64,000 bases of DNA from Oenanthe sinensis (taxonomy: Eukaryota; Streptophyta; Magnoliopsida; Apiales; Apiaceae), in assembly GCA_028671895.1 (NCBI GenBank), contig CM053800.1, positions 24,263,886 through 24,327,885 on the forward strand, read 5' to 3'. Below the pieces are notes generated by a model. The model made no database searches and was not told the DNA's origin. It was given only the letters and a program-made list of their open reading frames with translations. Made by a program: the position numbers and the translations under genes. Of this stretch, positions 33,761 to 45,400 are shown in pieces (the first letter of the stretch is position 1; each line of letters starts with the position of its first letter).

Positions 33761-34875
33761 TGTTAGGAATCTACATGTGATTTGGTGATAACATTAATCT
33801 TAGAATCATAGAAATTTTATTTGTTGTAACTGATCAATTGATATGAAAGTTATAAATATCAATTGATCAGGAAACCATTTATCAGTTGAAGTGTTTATAT
33901 GAATCAACTGATAATTTGGATTGTAGCATAGGTGTACTTAGTCTATTTCAATCGATAAGGTGTAAATCAATTGATATTTTGTTCATCAATTGATGTTAGA
34001 GTCGATTGATATGGATCATCAATTGATGTGTAAATTAAACTGTTAAATTGTAATTATGTGAAGACAGGAAATTGCACAAGTGAAGGATGATCAATTGATA
34101 TTGAAGCATCGATGGATGGAGGATCAATCGAAGAAGCCAAGCCAAGGATTGAAGACCATCAACTGATGAGAAGACCCATCGACTGATATATCGATTGATA
34201 ACATCTATCAATCGATAAGACATCTTTTATCAATCGATGGATATAAAGATCAATCGAAGAAGTACATCAGTTGATGGATTAAAGAATGGATCAATTGATA
34301 TGCCTGACAGCAAATTATCAATTGAGTGTGACAACACAGAAAGAATATCTGTTGAAGATCCAGAGAACAAAAGCACACCTATGGAAGACAGTCTAGAGTA
34401 ACTGTGAAGACTCAATCAGAAGCTGTCTTTCAAACCTTTTTGTAAAATAGAAAAAGGTAAAAAGGAAGGCAGGTAGAAACAATCCTAGAATAGGAATTGT
34501 AAAAGAACACTTGTGGTATATAAACAAGTGTAGTAGCATTATTAGAAAACATACAAGTTAGACATATTTCTTAATCAACTGTTCAAGCTTGAGAGCACAT
34601 GTGTAAGAACAGTTGATTTGTTTTCTAATCTTGTAAACGCAGCTAGGTTTCTTTTAACCTAGGAGCATTGAGCAAAAATATACATTGATGGAAAAACCAA
34701 TCCATCAATAATTTTAAATCTCTTTGTTCAGTTTTATTTTTCAGCATTAATTTGTTCGAACTTATTCTCTTATTCTATCAAACATCAAGAACAAATATTA
34801 GAACACACAAAAAGTTTTAATATTTATATTCAACCCCCCCTTCTACAAATATTGACATTGTTCTAAGGAATAACA
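33761..34875 (+). repeat. Element C 3' LTR (1115 bp)
   Basis: Same length as the 5' LTR and identical by eye apart from G to A at 34827, which breaks one pair of the terminal stem. Confidence 0.96.
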
Positions 34876-34880
34876 TCTTG
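34876..34880. repeat. Target site duplication of element C, right copy
   Basis: TCTTG, matching 21906-21910. Confidence 0.95.
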
Positions 34881-35549
34881 GGATAACCCATCTCAAAGAG
34901 GTGAGGCTCCACTAGACAGTGATTTAGCAATAACTATTGAGTCTGGTGCTGAGACAGTGCTGATGCATGATAGATAAAGAACACATCAACGAGGCAATTC
35001 TCCACTTGATAGTGATTCAGTTAATTCTGATGAATCAGGTGTTGGGAATATATGAATTGACGGATTTCACTTGCAAGTACATAATGCTATATTTGGAATG
35101 CAGAGTGAAAGTGAGAGAGAGAAACACTTAAGTGAAAGTGAGGGAGAGATACATTTGAGTGAGAGATAGGGAGAGAAAGAGTGAAACACTTCTACGTGCT
35201 CGACACTTGAGTGTAAACCCTAATAGAACATAGTAGAAGTGAGGAAACCATAGACCAAACACTTACCCTTACTACTTGCTACTTCTGAAAGAAAAGCTAC
35301 TATGTTTTCCCAATCAATGACAGACGAGAAACTTCTTTAGAAGACAAACCATTCAAAAGATGGGCCATTGGAGGATTCCTCAACTAAGGGGGAGAATTTA
35401 TAGGAAGAAAAAGGAAGTTAATAAAGTCTTATCTTCGTACTTGGGAGATTAATATCCTTAGGGGGAGATTTTAGACAAGAAAAAGAAGAAAATCTTATCT
35501 TCTGATCCTTATGGGAAACAACAGAATATGGAAGAATCAAGAAACTGTA
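34881..35549 (+). other. Element B post-pol segment between C and D
   Basis: No gene. It continues the decayed envelope-like and 3' non-coding part of B. Polypurine-like runs AAGGGGGAG (35386-35394) and TTAGGGGGAGATT (35458-35470) are present; CAACTAAGGGGGAGAA also occurs in E at about 58038. Repeats of AGTGAAAGTGAGAGAGAG lie near 35105-35180 and resemble E near 57790-57880. Confidence 0.55.
35545..35549. repeat. Target site duplication of element D, left copy
   Basis: CTGTA, repeated at 48283-48287. Confidence 0.95.
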
Positions 35550-35647
35550 TGTTAGGAATTTATTCATTTGATGATGTATAAAATGCTAGAACAGGGTCTA
35601 GCTTAGTTTATTTGTAATAAGTCTTTCTAGTCTCTGAAATGTATAAT

Positions 35648-35840
35648 CAGAGTCTAGATAGTCAACATTCATATTACTTGTACTTAGAAGAATTTCTGTA
35701 GAAAGTGAAACCAGAGTCTGCATGAAGATCAGAGTCTGGAAGGTGATCGGAGTCTATAGACTATCAGAGTCTATGATCTATCAGAGTCTACATATGATCA
35801 GAGTCTGAAGATCATCAAAGTCTGAAGGTTTCAGACTCTA
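35648..35840 (+). promoter_or_regulatory. Element D U3 cluster of AGAGTCT words
   Basis: About nine copies of (C)AGAGTCT or near variants in 190 bp (near 35648, 35713, 35731, 35748, 35766, 35782, 35800, 35818, and inverted at 35832), ending about 190 bp before the TATA box. The copy number differs between the LTRs because of a 17-bp duplication in this one. Confidence 0.7.
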
Positions 35841-36024
35841 TAAAGTTAAAGTTAAATTTGGAAGAAGATCACAGGAATGGAAAGTCTTCGAAGATCAAGA
35901 TAAATATATTGCAGATATGCTATGGGAAGGAAAGAGAATTTCAGAAGGAAACTGTCAACTAATAATTATGAATTATGTTCCTATTGTAATTTATCTTTCT
36001 GTTATTAGTTGATAGGCCACTCTC

Positions 36025-36032
36025 TATATAAA
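36025..36032 (+). promoter_or_regulatory. Element D LTR TATA box
   Basis: TATATAAA downstream of the word cluster and about 290 bp before the LTR end. Confidence 0.65.
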
Positions 36033-36278
36033 CTCTATGTAACATAATTGTAAAGGTGTGGAAGTAAAAGCATAATTGTCTGAGTGAAATTTTATGAGAG
36101 CATAGAGATAGAGAGAGTTGCTGTGTTAAACACAGAGAAGCTGCTAGGGTTTGTGTACACCCTAGGAGAGATTTGTATTTAATCATCAATAATACAAACA
36201 GTACTTATTCATATCTTTGTGTTTGATCTTTGTTATTAATTCATATCGAGTTGGTTTTAAATCAGGCATAAAAGGAAC

Positions 36279-36307
36279 ACAAGTATTCAACCCCCCCTTC
36301 TACTTGT
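36279..36307 (+). other. Conserved LTR-end stem-loop, element D
   Basis: Stem ACAAGTA/TACTTGT (8 pairs, CACAAGTA/TACTTGTG, in the 3' LTR) around loop TTCAACCCCCCCTTC. Confidence 0.65.
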
Positions 36308-36324
36308 ACAACTGGGAAAACAAT

Positions 36325-36336
36325 TGGTATCAGAGC
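36325..36336 (+). other. Element D tRNA-Met primer binding site
   Basis: TGGTATCAGAGC, perfect match to the usual copia initiator tRNA-Met site, three bases after the LTR. Confidence 0.93.
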
Positions 36337-36359
36337 CTAACGTTTAAAATCGATCAAAG

Positions 36360-38658
36360 ATGTCTGGAAACAAAGATGGCAATTCTAAGATTCCTATGCT
36401 TAAGAGAAACGAGTTCACCCACTGGAAGGTTAAGATGCTGCACCATCTGGAAGCAACAGACCCTGACTATCTTGAGAGAATTCATGAAGGACCCTATGTG
36501 CCCTTAAAAATTGTGCCTCAAATCAACGAGGAAGGCAAAATAACTGAAGAATACCTTGTTGAGAAACCAAAGGCTGAATGGACAAAAGAGGACAAGGAAA
36601 ATGTCCTTAAGGAGGCAAAAGTAAAAAACATTCTCTTTAACAGCTTGGATTCTGTTCTAACTAACTGTGTCATATCATGCAAGACTGCTAAGGAGATGTG
36701 GACCAAACTTGAAGTGCACTGTCAAGGGACTAAAAATGTCAAGAAGAATGCTACGTCTTTGCTAATTCAAGAGTATGAGTATTTTGAAGCAAAATCTGGA
36801 GAATCTATCACTGAGATGTATGATAGGTTTACAAAACTCTTGAATGAGATGGCTTTGCTTGGTAAGGTTTATGATTCTAAAGATACAAACACCAAGTTTC
36901 TGAGAGCACTTCCTGAAGAGTGGGACAATAAGACTACAGCCATAAGGGAAGCTACAGATTTGGATGAACTAACTCTAGAAGAATTATATGGCAGACTCAA
37001 GACATATGATTTGGAGATGCAACAGAGGAAGAATAAGAAGTCTGTGAAGACAAAATCTGTGGCACTCTTGATGGAGTCTGAGAACGAACAACAGGAACAA
37101 CCCACAGAAGCAAGAATCAAGGATTCAAGAAAGAAGGGTAAAGCTGTTGTGGAGTCAGAGTCTACTGACACAGACTCTGATTCTGATGAAGAGATTGACC
37201 TAAGTCAAATGATGGCTATGTTTGCTAAAAATTTCAAAAGAATGAAATTTAACAAAAGAACTGGCAAATTTAGCAAGAGGCCCTCATTCAAGAAGGAAGA
37301 TGAGAAGGTTGAGAAGAGCAAGAGTACTATAATCAAACTTGACAAAGCAAAGGTCAAATGTTTCAACTGTGGAATATTGGGGCACTTTGCCAGTGAATGC
37401 AGAAAGTCAAAAAATCAAGGAAAAGGAAAAGCACTTCTATCAACAGGAAAGGATTGGGCAGATTCAAGCTCAGAGGATGAAATTGATTATGAAAATCTAG
37501 CATTGATGGCATCCTCCTCAAGAAAATCACAATCTCCCAAAGAACCCTCATCTCCCAAAACTCAGGTATCAATCTTTACTCCTGAATCCTTAATTAATTT
37601 AGACTCTGATGGTATAAAAATTATGCAAAGTGAGGTTAATAAAATAATGAAAACATGTAGATCTCTCACTAGTGAAAGTGAAAGGTTGAGAGAGGAAAAT
37701 TTAATCTTGACTAAAAATAATGATCATTTAGAGTCTGAGTTAATATTAATGGAACAATACAAAAAGGATTCTGAGAAACATAGTCATAACTACACTGAAG
37801 TCTTGAAGGCCTATGACTATGTTAGGAAAGAACTAGAAGAAGAGAGACTCAAGTTGAGAGTCTGGACAGACTCTGGTAGAAAAGTTCAAGAAATTCTCAA
37901 TAATCAAAATGTGTATCAAACTACTGGTCTAGGCTATGACAAGAGTCAAGACAAAAGACCTATTGTTGAGAATGATAACAATGAAGAATCTAGCCAAGTT
38001 AATAAGACTAAAGACAAAAGTACATTTGTTCCTATTAAGTTTGTAACCCCTAAAGAAAAATCTGAAACCACAAACTCATCTTTCAATAGTCCCCCTGTTG
38101 TTGACCAAAAGACAGATGAAACAGGAGTAAATAACTCTAAGAAAATTATTAATATAGGGTACTTGTCTAAGTCGAAGTTAAAAGAAAGGCTAGAGAACTT
38201 ATCAGAGTCTACCAAAACTAGGAGAAATAGGAATGGTAAGGAAGGCATTAATAAGGTAAACAATTATCAAAAGGATCCTAATGCTCCTAGAAAGAAGTGT
38301 TATAGATGTGGTAACCACAACCATTTAGCTATAAATGTAAAACAAAAATTGAGAAGAAATAAGAGTCTCGCCCTTCACAGACTCTGAAAAGTCACTACAT
38401 ACCACAGAAACCTTGTTATCACTGTGGTAGCATATTTCACTCTATTTATATGTGTAAGGACTATCATGATTTGTATTACAATTTTATGAGCTAAAATCTT
38501 CTATTGATAAGAGTTGGTATGATACTGTTAAGACTCCATCAGAGTCTAAGGTAACAAAAGAGACAGGTAAGCCAAAAGAGAAAAATATTAAGCATGTTTC
38601 TCCTAAAATTAGTATAAAAGGATCCAAAACTGTTTGGGTCCTCAAAACATCTAACTAG
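36360..38658 (+). pseudogene. gag: Element D gag, frameshifted near its C-terminus
   Basis: Open from the ATG (MSGNKDGNSKIP) for 675 codons. A 1-bp deletion near 38335 then breaks the second zinc knuckle, an in-frame stop lies at about 38360-38362, and a further frame change follows near 38480-38500. The original end is recognisable as KTVWVLKTSN with TAG at 38656-38658. Features in order: copia gag domain with LYGRLKTYDLEMQQ, first CCHC knuckle CFNCGILGHFASEC (from about 37360), coiled coil (37620-37900), second CCHC CYRCGNHNH (about 38296), and a third CCHC CYHCGSIFHSIYMC at 38414-38455. Acidic Ser-rich stretches (SESTDTDSDSDEE) are written with the family words GAGTCT and GACTCT. Confidence 0.88.
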
Positions 38659-38669
38659 TTGCTTTATGT

Positions 38670-41600
38670 ATGCAGGGAACCAGGGTAAAGAAAGTAACCC
38701 TAATCCTGGACAGTGGATGCTCAGGACACATGACTGGAGAGAAATCCCTGCTTACAGACTTTGTGGAGATGGTTGGCCCAGAAGTATCCTTTGGAGATGG
38801 CAACAAAGGACAAACACTGGGATATGGCAAAATTGTACTTGGAAATGTCATCATTGAACAAGTAGCTCTAGTTGATGGCTTAAGGCACAATTTGATAAGC
38901 ATAAGTCAACTTGGAGATAAAGGTTACCATACTGGCTTTGACAACAAAGAGTGTCTTGTGACTCACAAAGAAACAGGCATTTTCGTTTTCAAAGGACACA
39001 GACATGGTAACATTTATGAAGCCTGCTTGGAGGATCGCATACACAGTGAAGTCACATGTCTATACAGCAAGGCCTCAACTGAAGAAAGCTGGAAATGGCA
39101 CAAGAAACTGTCACACATCAACTTCAAAACACTCAACAAGTTGGTTAAACAGAATCTTGTAAGAGGATTACCACATGTTGATTTTGTGCAAGATGGACTT
39201 TGTGAAGCATGTCAACTTGGAAAGAAAAAGAAATCATCCTTCAAGAGCAAGACAATTAACACCATTTCTGAACCCTTTTATTTATTGCATCTTGATTTAT
39301 TTGGTCCAGTAAATGTTATGTCAATTAATAAAAAGAAATATACTCTTGTTATTTTAGATGATTTTACAAGGTTCACATGGGTGTTCTTTCTACATTCAAA
39401 GGATGAAGCTCCACAACACATAATAGACCATATCACTTTTCTGGAAAGAAATTCAAAGAAAACAATTAGAGTTCTAAGGAGTGACAATGGTACTAAATTC
39501 AAGAATTCAATCATGGAGGACTACTGTGCATCAAAAGGAATTACTCAACAATTTTCTGTACCAGGAACTCCTCAACAAAACGGAGTTGTGGAGAGAAAGA
39601 ATAGAACACTCATAGAAGCTGCCAGAACATTGTTGGCAGAGTCTAAGCTACCAGTATATTTTTGGGCTGAGGCAGCCAATACAGCATGTTTCACTCAAAA
39701 CTGTACATTAATAAACATGCATGGAAAGACTCCCTATGAAATGATCAAGGACAAGAAGCCAAGTGTGAAACACTTTCACATATTTGGATGCAAGTGTTAT
39801 GTACTGAAAGTACATCCTGAAAATCTAAGCAAATTTGAAGCCAAGGCAGATGAATCAATTTTTCTTGGATATGCTTCAAACACTAAAGCATTCAGAGTGT
39901 TTAATCTCTGAACTAAAATTGTTATGGAATCTATTCATGTTGCATTTGATGACAAAAAGTTTACAGGATTGCAGGATGAGACAGAGTCTACTACACTAGA
40001 ATTTGAAAATCTAAAAATTTCTGAGATGAATGAAGAAGAAGAGGATGAAGATCCTCAAATAAATCCTGAACCAACATAGGAACCTGCACACTCTGAGGGG
40101 GAGCCAGAAAATTCAACTCCAAATAATTCAGAGTCTAACAAGTCAGGGTCTACCCAGACAGAGTCTAGACAGACAGATTCTAACTCATCAGGGTCTGGAT
40201 CAAGCAACTCTGAATCCTTGTCAGAGTCAATAAATTTAGGGGAAGCCTCTTCATTTGCATTTCACTCAAATACAGAAGATGCAAATGACTTAAGGGGAGC
40301 TTCAAGTTCAAGAACCAATCTTCCACCAGCTAGAAAATGGACAAGGGATCACACTCCTGACTTAATAATTGGTGATGTGAGAGTGGTGTACAAACAAGAA
40401 CAGCCACTCAAAATGAATGTCTCTATAGCTGTTTTCTCTCAAAGAATGAACCCAAGAAAATTGAGGAAGCCTTGCAAGACCCTGATTGGATTATTGCAAT
40501 GCAAGAAGAATTAAATGAATTTGAGAGAAATAAAGTGTGGAAACTTGTACCAAGACCTAGAAATAGATTAGTTGTTGGTGCAAAATGGGTGTACAGAAAT
40601 AAACCTGATGAGAATGGAACTGTAGTAAGAAACAAAACAAGGCTAGTCGCAAAAGGATACTCACGGGAGGAAGGAATCGACTATGATGAAACTTTTGCAC
40701 CAGTAGCAAGATTAGAAGCTATCAGAATGTTTCTTGCTTTTGCAGCTCATTCAAAATTCAAGGTGTATCAGATGGATGTAAAAAGTGCCTTCTTAAATGG
40801 AGAATTGGAAGAAGAAGTCTATGTTGAACAACCACCAGGATTTATTGATTCAAAGTTTCCTGATCATGTTTACAAGTTAGACAAGGCACTATATGGATTG
40901 AAGCAAGCACCTAGAGCATGGTATGAAACTCTTTCAAAATTTCTACTTGAAAATGGATTCATAAGAGGTACCATTGACAAAACTCTCTTTATTAGAAAAA
41001 ATAAAGGTGATATCTTGCTTGTCCAAATTTATGTTGATGATATTATATTTGGATCTACTAATGACAAACTCTGTGAAAAATTTAGTCAACTAATGCAGTC
41101 AAATTATGAAATGAGCATGATGGGCGAGTTAAACTTCTTTTTGGGACTTCAAGTCAAACAGAATGATGATGGTGTTTTCATCAATCAAACAAAGTATGTG
41201 AAAGAACTATTAAAGAAGTTTGATATGCAAGACTCTGCAACTGCTAAAACTCCCATGTCTACAGCCACTAAGCGAGACACAGACCCAAAGGGTAAGAAAG
41301 TTGACAACACCAGCTACAGAGGTATGATTGGCTCATTATTATATCTAACTGCTAGTAGACCAGATATAATGTTTGCAACTTGTCTGTGTGCTAGATTTCA
41401 AGCTGACCCTAGAGAATCACATTTAATAGATGTGAAAAGAATTTTTAGGTATCTCAAGGGGCACAAACTCTTGGACTTTGGTATCCTAGAGAGTCAGATT
41501 TTTCACTAATTGGCTATTCAGATTCTGACTATGCAGGATGCAAAGTAGACAGGAAAAGCACAACAGGACAATGCCAGTTTCTTGGCAACAGTTTAATTTC

Positions 41601-41969
41601 TTGGTTTAGCAAGAAACAACAAATTGTACCACCTCAACAGCTGAGGCTGAATACATTGCAGCTGGAAGTTGCTGTGCTCAAATTCTGTGGATGAGAAATC
41701 AATTACTTGATTATGGACTAACATTCTCAAATATTCCTATGTATTGTGATAATACTAGTGCTATTAAAATTGCAGAGAATCCGGTCCAACACTACAGAAC
41801 AAAGCACATTGATGTCAGGTATCACTTTATTAGAGAACATGTTGAAAATGGTACTGTGACACTTCACTATGTTCCAACGGACAGACAGATTGCAGACATT
41901 TTGAGAAAACCACTTGATGAGTCTACCTTTCTCAGACTGGTAGGTGAATTAGGTATGTTAAATATGTAA
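38670..41969 (+). pseudogene. pol: Element D pol: protease, integrase, RT, RNase H, with stops and frameshifts
   Basis: The protease has LDSGCSGHMTG. The integrase has HLDLFGP, RSDNGTKF and NGVVERKNR; the frame stops at TGA 39909-39911 and again at TAG 40077-40079. The linker 39983-40230 is Ser/Glu-rich and built from AGAGTCT words, with a purine run GGGGGAG at 40097-40103. A frameshift near 40380-40395 precedes RT (40472-41450, QMDVKSAFLNG, YVDDIIFG intact). Further frameshifts near 41460 and 41620-41640 flank an RNase H core with GYSDSDYAG. The end (41691-41969) has the conserved HIDVRYHFIREHV and finishes GELGMLNM. The pol frame is -1 relative to the original gag frame. Confidence 0.9.
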
Positions 41970-42478
41970 GTGATCAAGGATTCCAAGAAGCAAGGTATGT
42001 ACTTTAATTATAGTCCATGTCTTAACACACTGTGATTAATTATTATTGCAAAGTTTTGTTGGGTACTTTACCTTGACAGAGTCTAGCGTTTAGACTCTGA
42101 CGAGTCTGTAGACTCTGACGAGTCTGTAGACTCTGACGAGTCTGTAGACTCTGACGATTCTGTAGACTCTGACGAGTCTGTAGACTCTGACGAGTCTGTA
42201 GACTCTGAGAAAAATATCGCCTAGACTCTGAATCGGTTAAAATTCGCGCCTGCAGACTCTGATTACGTTTAAACTGTTCAAATGACAGTTATCTTTTGAC
42301 TGGAGACCGGCTGTAGACTCGTGTGTATTGTATGCAACCTGACAAAATAGAATTTTTCATACAATTTACTCACTTATTTCTTGCAATTATTTTCTACGGC
42401 AAAAATATTCACAAAGCTTTTTACGAACCCTAGCTAAATTCTTCAAGCTTTTCCATCACTTTCAACTAAACAACTTCA
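41970..42478 (+). promoter_or_regulatory. Element D pol to envelope-like gap with palindromic tandem array
   Basis: 509 bp with no gene. At its centre is the 18-bp array at 42091-42210, and more TAGACTCTGA words lie at about 42230, 42255 and 42310. Closer to the ATG is a plant-like leader (CGAACCCTAGCTAAATTC near 42423). I see no clear TATA box. Together with A and C it suggests a separate transcription unit for the third gene, an inference. Confidence 0.55.
42091..42210 (+). repeat. 18-bp tandem repeat, six copies plus a partial
   Basis: The unit TAGACTCTGACGAGTCTG occurs at 42091, 42109, 42127, 42145 (one base changed), 42163 and 42181, with a partial from 42199. Each unit is a hyphenated palindrome AGACTC-TGAC-GAGTCT, so the array is six inverted pairs of the word that fills the D LTR. 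Confidence 0.95.
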
Positions 42479-45400
42479 ATGGTTGCCATTTCTACTGTCA
42501 TGAGGGGACCCAAGGCAATTGCTTTCACATTTGGGGATTTCGAGTTCATGACCACAAATCATGTTGCCGCCCTTGGAGAAAAGAAAGGGGTAGACGCTGA
42601 CTACTACCCTGTGATGGATTTCTTGGAGCAATCCGAGCTCCACTACATTCTCAAGGCATCACCAGTCATTCACATGGATGCTGTGTCACAAGCCTGGAAC
42701 TCTGCCAAGGTAGTTGATCCTTCTCAGGATCAACCAGGTAAAATTATGTTCACCTTTGGCTCCACTACTTTTGATGTCACTGCTGATGTGCTTAATTCAG
42801 TTTTTAAATTGCCTGTGAAAACACCTTTTGATGAAACTGTTTCTGATTCTGATATTAAGAGCATGTTTAAATCTCTAGGTTATTCTGCTAGTTTAGAAAA
42901 CATGAGTAAGTTAACTAGGCCCTATTTGAGAAAAGAATGGTCCTTTTTCTTTGATCAAATTACTAAGTGTTTTACTGGTAAGTGTAGTGGATTTGATGCT
43001 ATTACTGCTATTACTTATCAAATTGGTCACAGTCTCCTATTTGATAGAGTAATCAACATTGGTGATATGTTGCTCACTCAAATGGGAGAAAAATTAAATA
43101 ATGTGCATGAGGGGAGGAAGAAAGTCTACTATCATAGATTTCTTATGATTCTCCTTAACCACTTCATTCCTGACATGTCAACCAAGTTGGCAGATGATTG
43201 TTGTGTGCAGGCATACAAACAACAAAGAAAAATATTCTCTGACATCAAGAGAATTGATGACAAGAAGAAGAGTCTACCTGCCATGACTCATACACAGGTA
43301 ATGCAGGTAAAACTCTCAACCTACAAACCTTCTATCTACAATGCTTCATTTTTCGGTGGTGAAATGGTGCAGGAACAAGTAATGGAGAGTCCCCCTGCAC
43401 CTACCCAAGTCACCCAATCCTCTTCAAAAACACAATCTTTCAAACCAAAATCAAAAAAGAAACCAACCTCTAGTGTCTCTCAACAGGCACCAGTTGTAAA
43501 GAGGAGAAAATTGATTCAAACTAGGCTTATAGATGAGCACAGTAATGAAGAGCTCAACCCTCTAGAGAAAAAAGTTGTTGAAGGTCTTTCTTTGTTAAAA
43601 GAAGGTCATGATACACTTGATTCTAACCATCAAGCCTAGTCTGTAGATTCTGAAAAGCCTACAGACTCTGAAAAACCTAGGAATGCACCTCAGGATTCTC
43701 AAATTGAATCTCCTGAAAAATCTTTTGCTCAGAAGTACAGAAGGTTAAGGAAGGCTTATTCTGCACACACACACAAGCCTATTCCTGTTACTGACCCTGT
43801 TTTGCAGGAAACAGATGCTCTCAAGGCTCCTGCAGAGCCAGACTCTGAAAGCAAGAAAACACCTAAACCAGAGTCTAATGTTGAGTCAGAGTCTAGACTG
43901 CCTTTAGACTCTGATCATGACACATTTTGGGAAGGAATGCCATTGGATGTAGCCTCAAGTCTAATTGATGAGATCATTACTCCAAGTGATGAGGCACTGC
44001 TATTCTTATATCCTTTGGTGGAATCAGTTGAAGATCCAGAGCAACATCAGACTAAATCTCAAGTCTTGGATTTTCTTTCAACCTATGAAGCCCTAAGGAA
44101 GAGAATGGAACAGGAGCTACAAATGTCTGCACAGGATGTGGTCAAAACTCTATACAACTACCTATTCAACTCTTCATTCCAAGCCAAAGTAGCGGGGCTC
44201 ATAGAAGGCAGAACATCTGAAGTTCTCAAAGCACTAGGTGTGCCAGACTCTGAACAGCAAGTCAAAAAGAAGCCTAAAAAGCTTCAGATCTACAAAAGGA
44301 GAGAATCAGAGTCTGTTGCTGAGTTGGAGACTGAGACTGAGCAACCAGTTTTTGACTATGAAGCAATTTGGGATCAAGGGATTACCTACAGGACAGCTAT
44401 TGATTGGATTTCTACTATTCAGCCTTTTTCAAGGAAGGTGGTTGATTTTCTTATCCAAAATGTAGGAATGGTGGCCAACAAATACATATATCCGACCTAT
44501 GAAAGTAGATTGGATCAACTCAAGGGCTCACATCATCACAAGATTGCAAGGGAACTGCAGGATTCCTTTCACTTGACTTTTGCCCAGGCCATCAATGCAC
44601 TCCATGCCAGGATCTTTCTCAACGGACACTTGGATGCATTAACTTTGGTAGAACCACAAGAGGTAGCAGGTGATGCAAGGCAGTTAGAGGTTGGGACTAG
44701 TGCACCAGTGGTGACTAGTGATAAAGATGTTCAGTCTGCCTCACCCACACAAGAACCACCTAGTCAGAGGTTGGGTGATAGTGGGGCAGAGGAGTATGCT
44801 GTTGGGCCCTCCTTGGCAACTCACCAAAGAGCTGATGAGAACCCCAGTGATATGGGAGGACAGACTCTGATGGATGCTCATGAAGAAATTTTCCACTCTA
44901 TTCTATCAGAGTCTATCCACCTTGAGGGGGAGTCTCATGCACAAACAGTCCGAGATGGTAACACTCAGACTCTGGCTTCTAATGAAGTCATACTGAAGCA
45001 GTCAGAGTCTAGAGTAGACCCTGAGACTGGAATACTGGAGCCAACAGACTCTGAAAAGAAAGAAGATGTTAGTAAGGGTTCAGAATCTGTTGCTTCTCAC
45101 CCCTTGGTGGAAACCCCTAGCCTTCAGACATATAAAGGGGTTCCCCTCCATCAAGGTGGTTCAGGTATTGAAGCACAATCATTCTCTCTAAACCCCTCTT
45201 CTGTAGGATTCTTGAGTGCACCCTCCCAAAAGAGTGACAAAATATCTGAGAGGCTGGCACTGGTCCAGGCAAAAGGAGAGGTAGAAAAGGCTGTAGAGAG
45301 CCTGAGTGAGCTTGAGAAAGTGGGTGTCCAACCCCACTGTGAGCATGAGAGATTAGGGTATCCTGAACCTAGCTTTACTTATTGGGATCAAGATTTTCCA

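Larger units (their letters stand above)
21911..34875 (+). mobile_element. Element C: nearly intact Sirevirus-type retrotransposon with envelope-like gene
   Basis: 12,965 bp with 1115-bp LTRs that differ, as far as I can see, at one base (22977 G, 34827 A), bounded by TCTTG duplications. Order: LTR, primer site, gag, pol, gap with repeated ATCAATTGAT-type words, envelope-like gene, polypurine tract, LTR. It is the youngest insertion in the window. Gag and the envelope-like gene are fully open. Pol has one stop in protease and an altered RNase H active site, so the copy itself is probably not autonomous. Confidence 0.95.
35550..36322 (+). repeat. Element D 5' LTR (773 bp)
   Basis: It starts TGTTAGGAATTTATTC and ends ACTGGGAAAACA. 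It holds a cluster of AGAGTCT words (35648-35840), TATATAAA at 36025-36032 and the terminal stem-loop at 36279-36307 (ACAAGTA paired with TACTTGT). Confidence 0.95.

Noticed and set aside
34881..35549. Host gene fragments between the elements
   Set aside because: All gaps between C, D and E align with parts of a Sirevirus (B), with polypurine runs and LTR flanks; nothing host-like is left.
42091..42210. Short regular repeats resembling a CRISPR array
   Set aside because: No spacers: the 18-bp units are directly adjacent, and the host is a plant.
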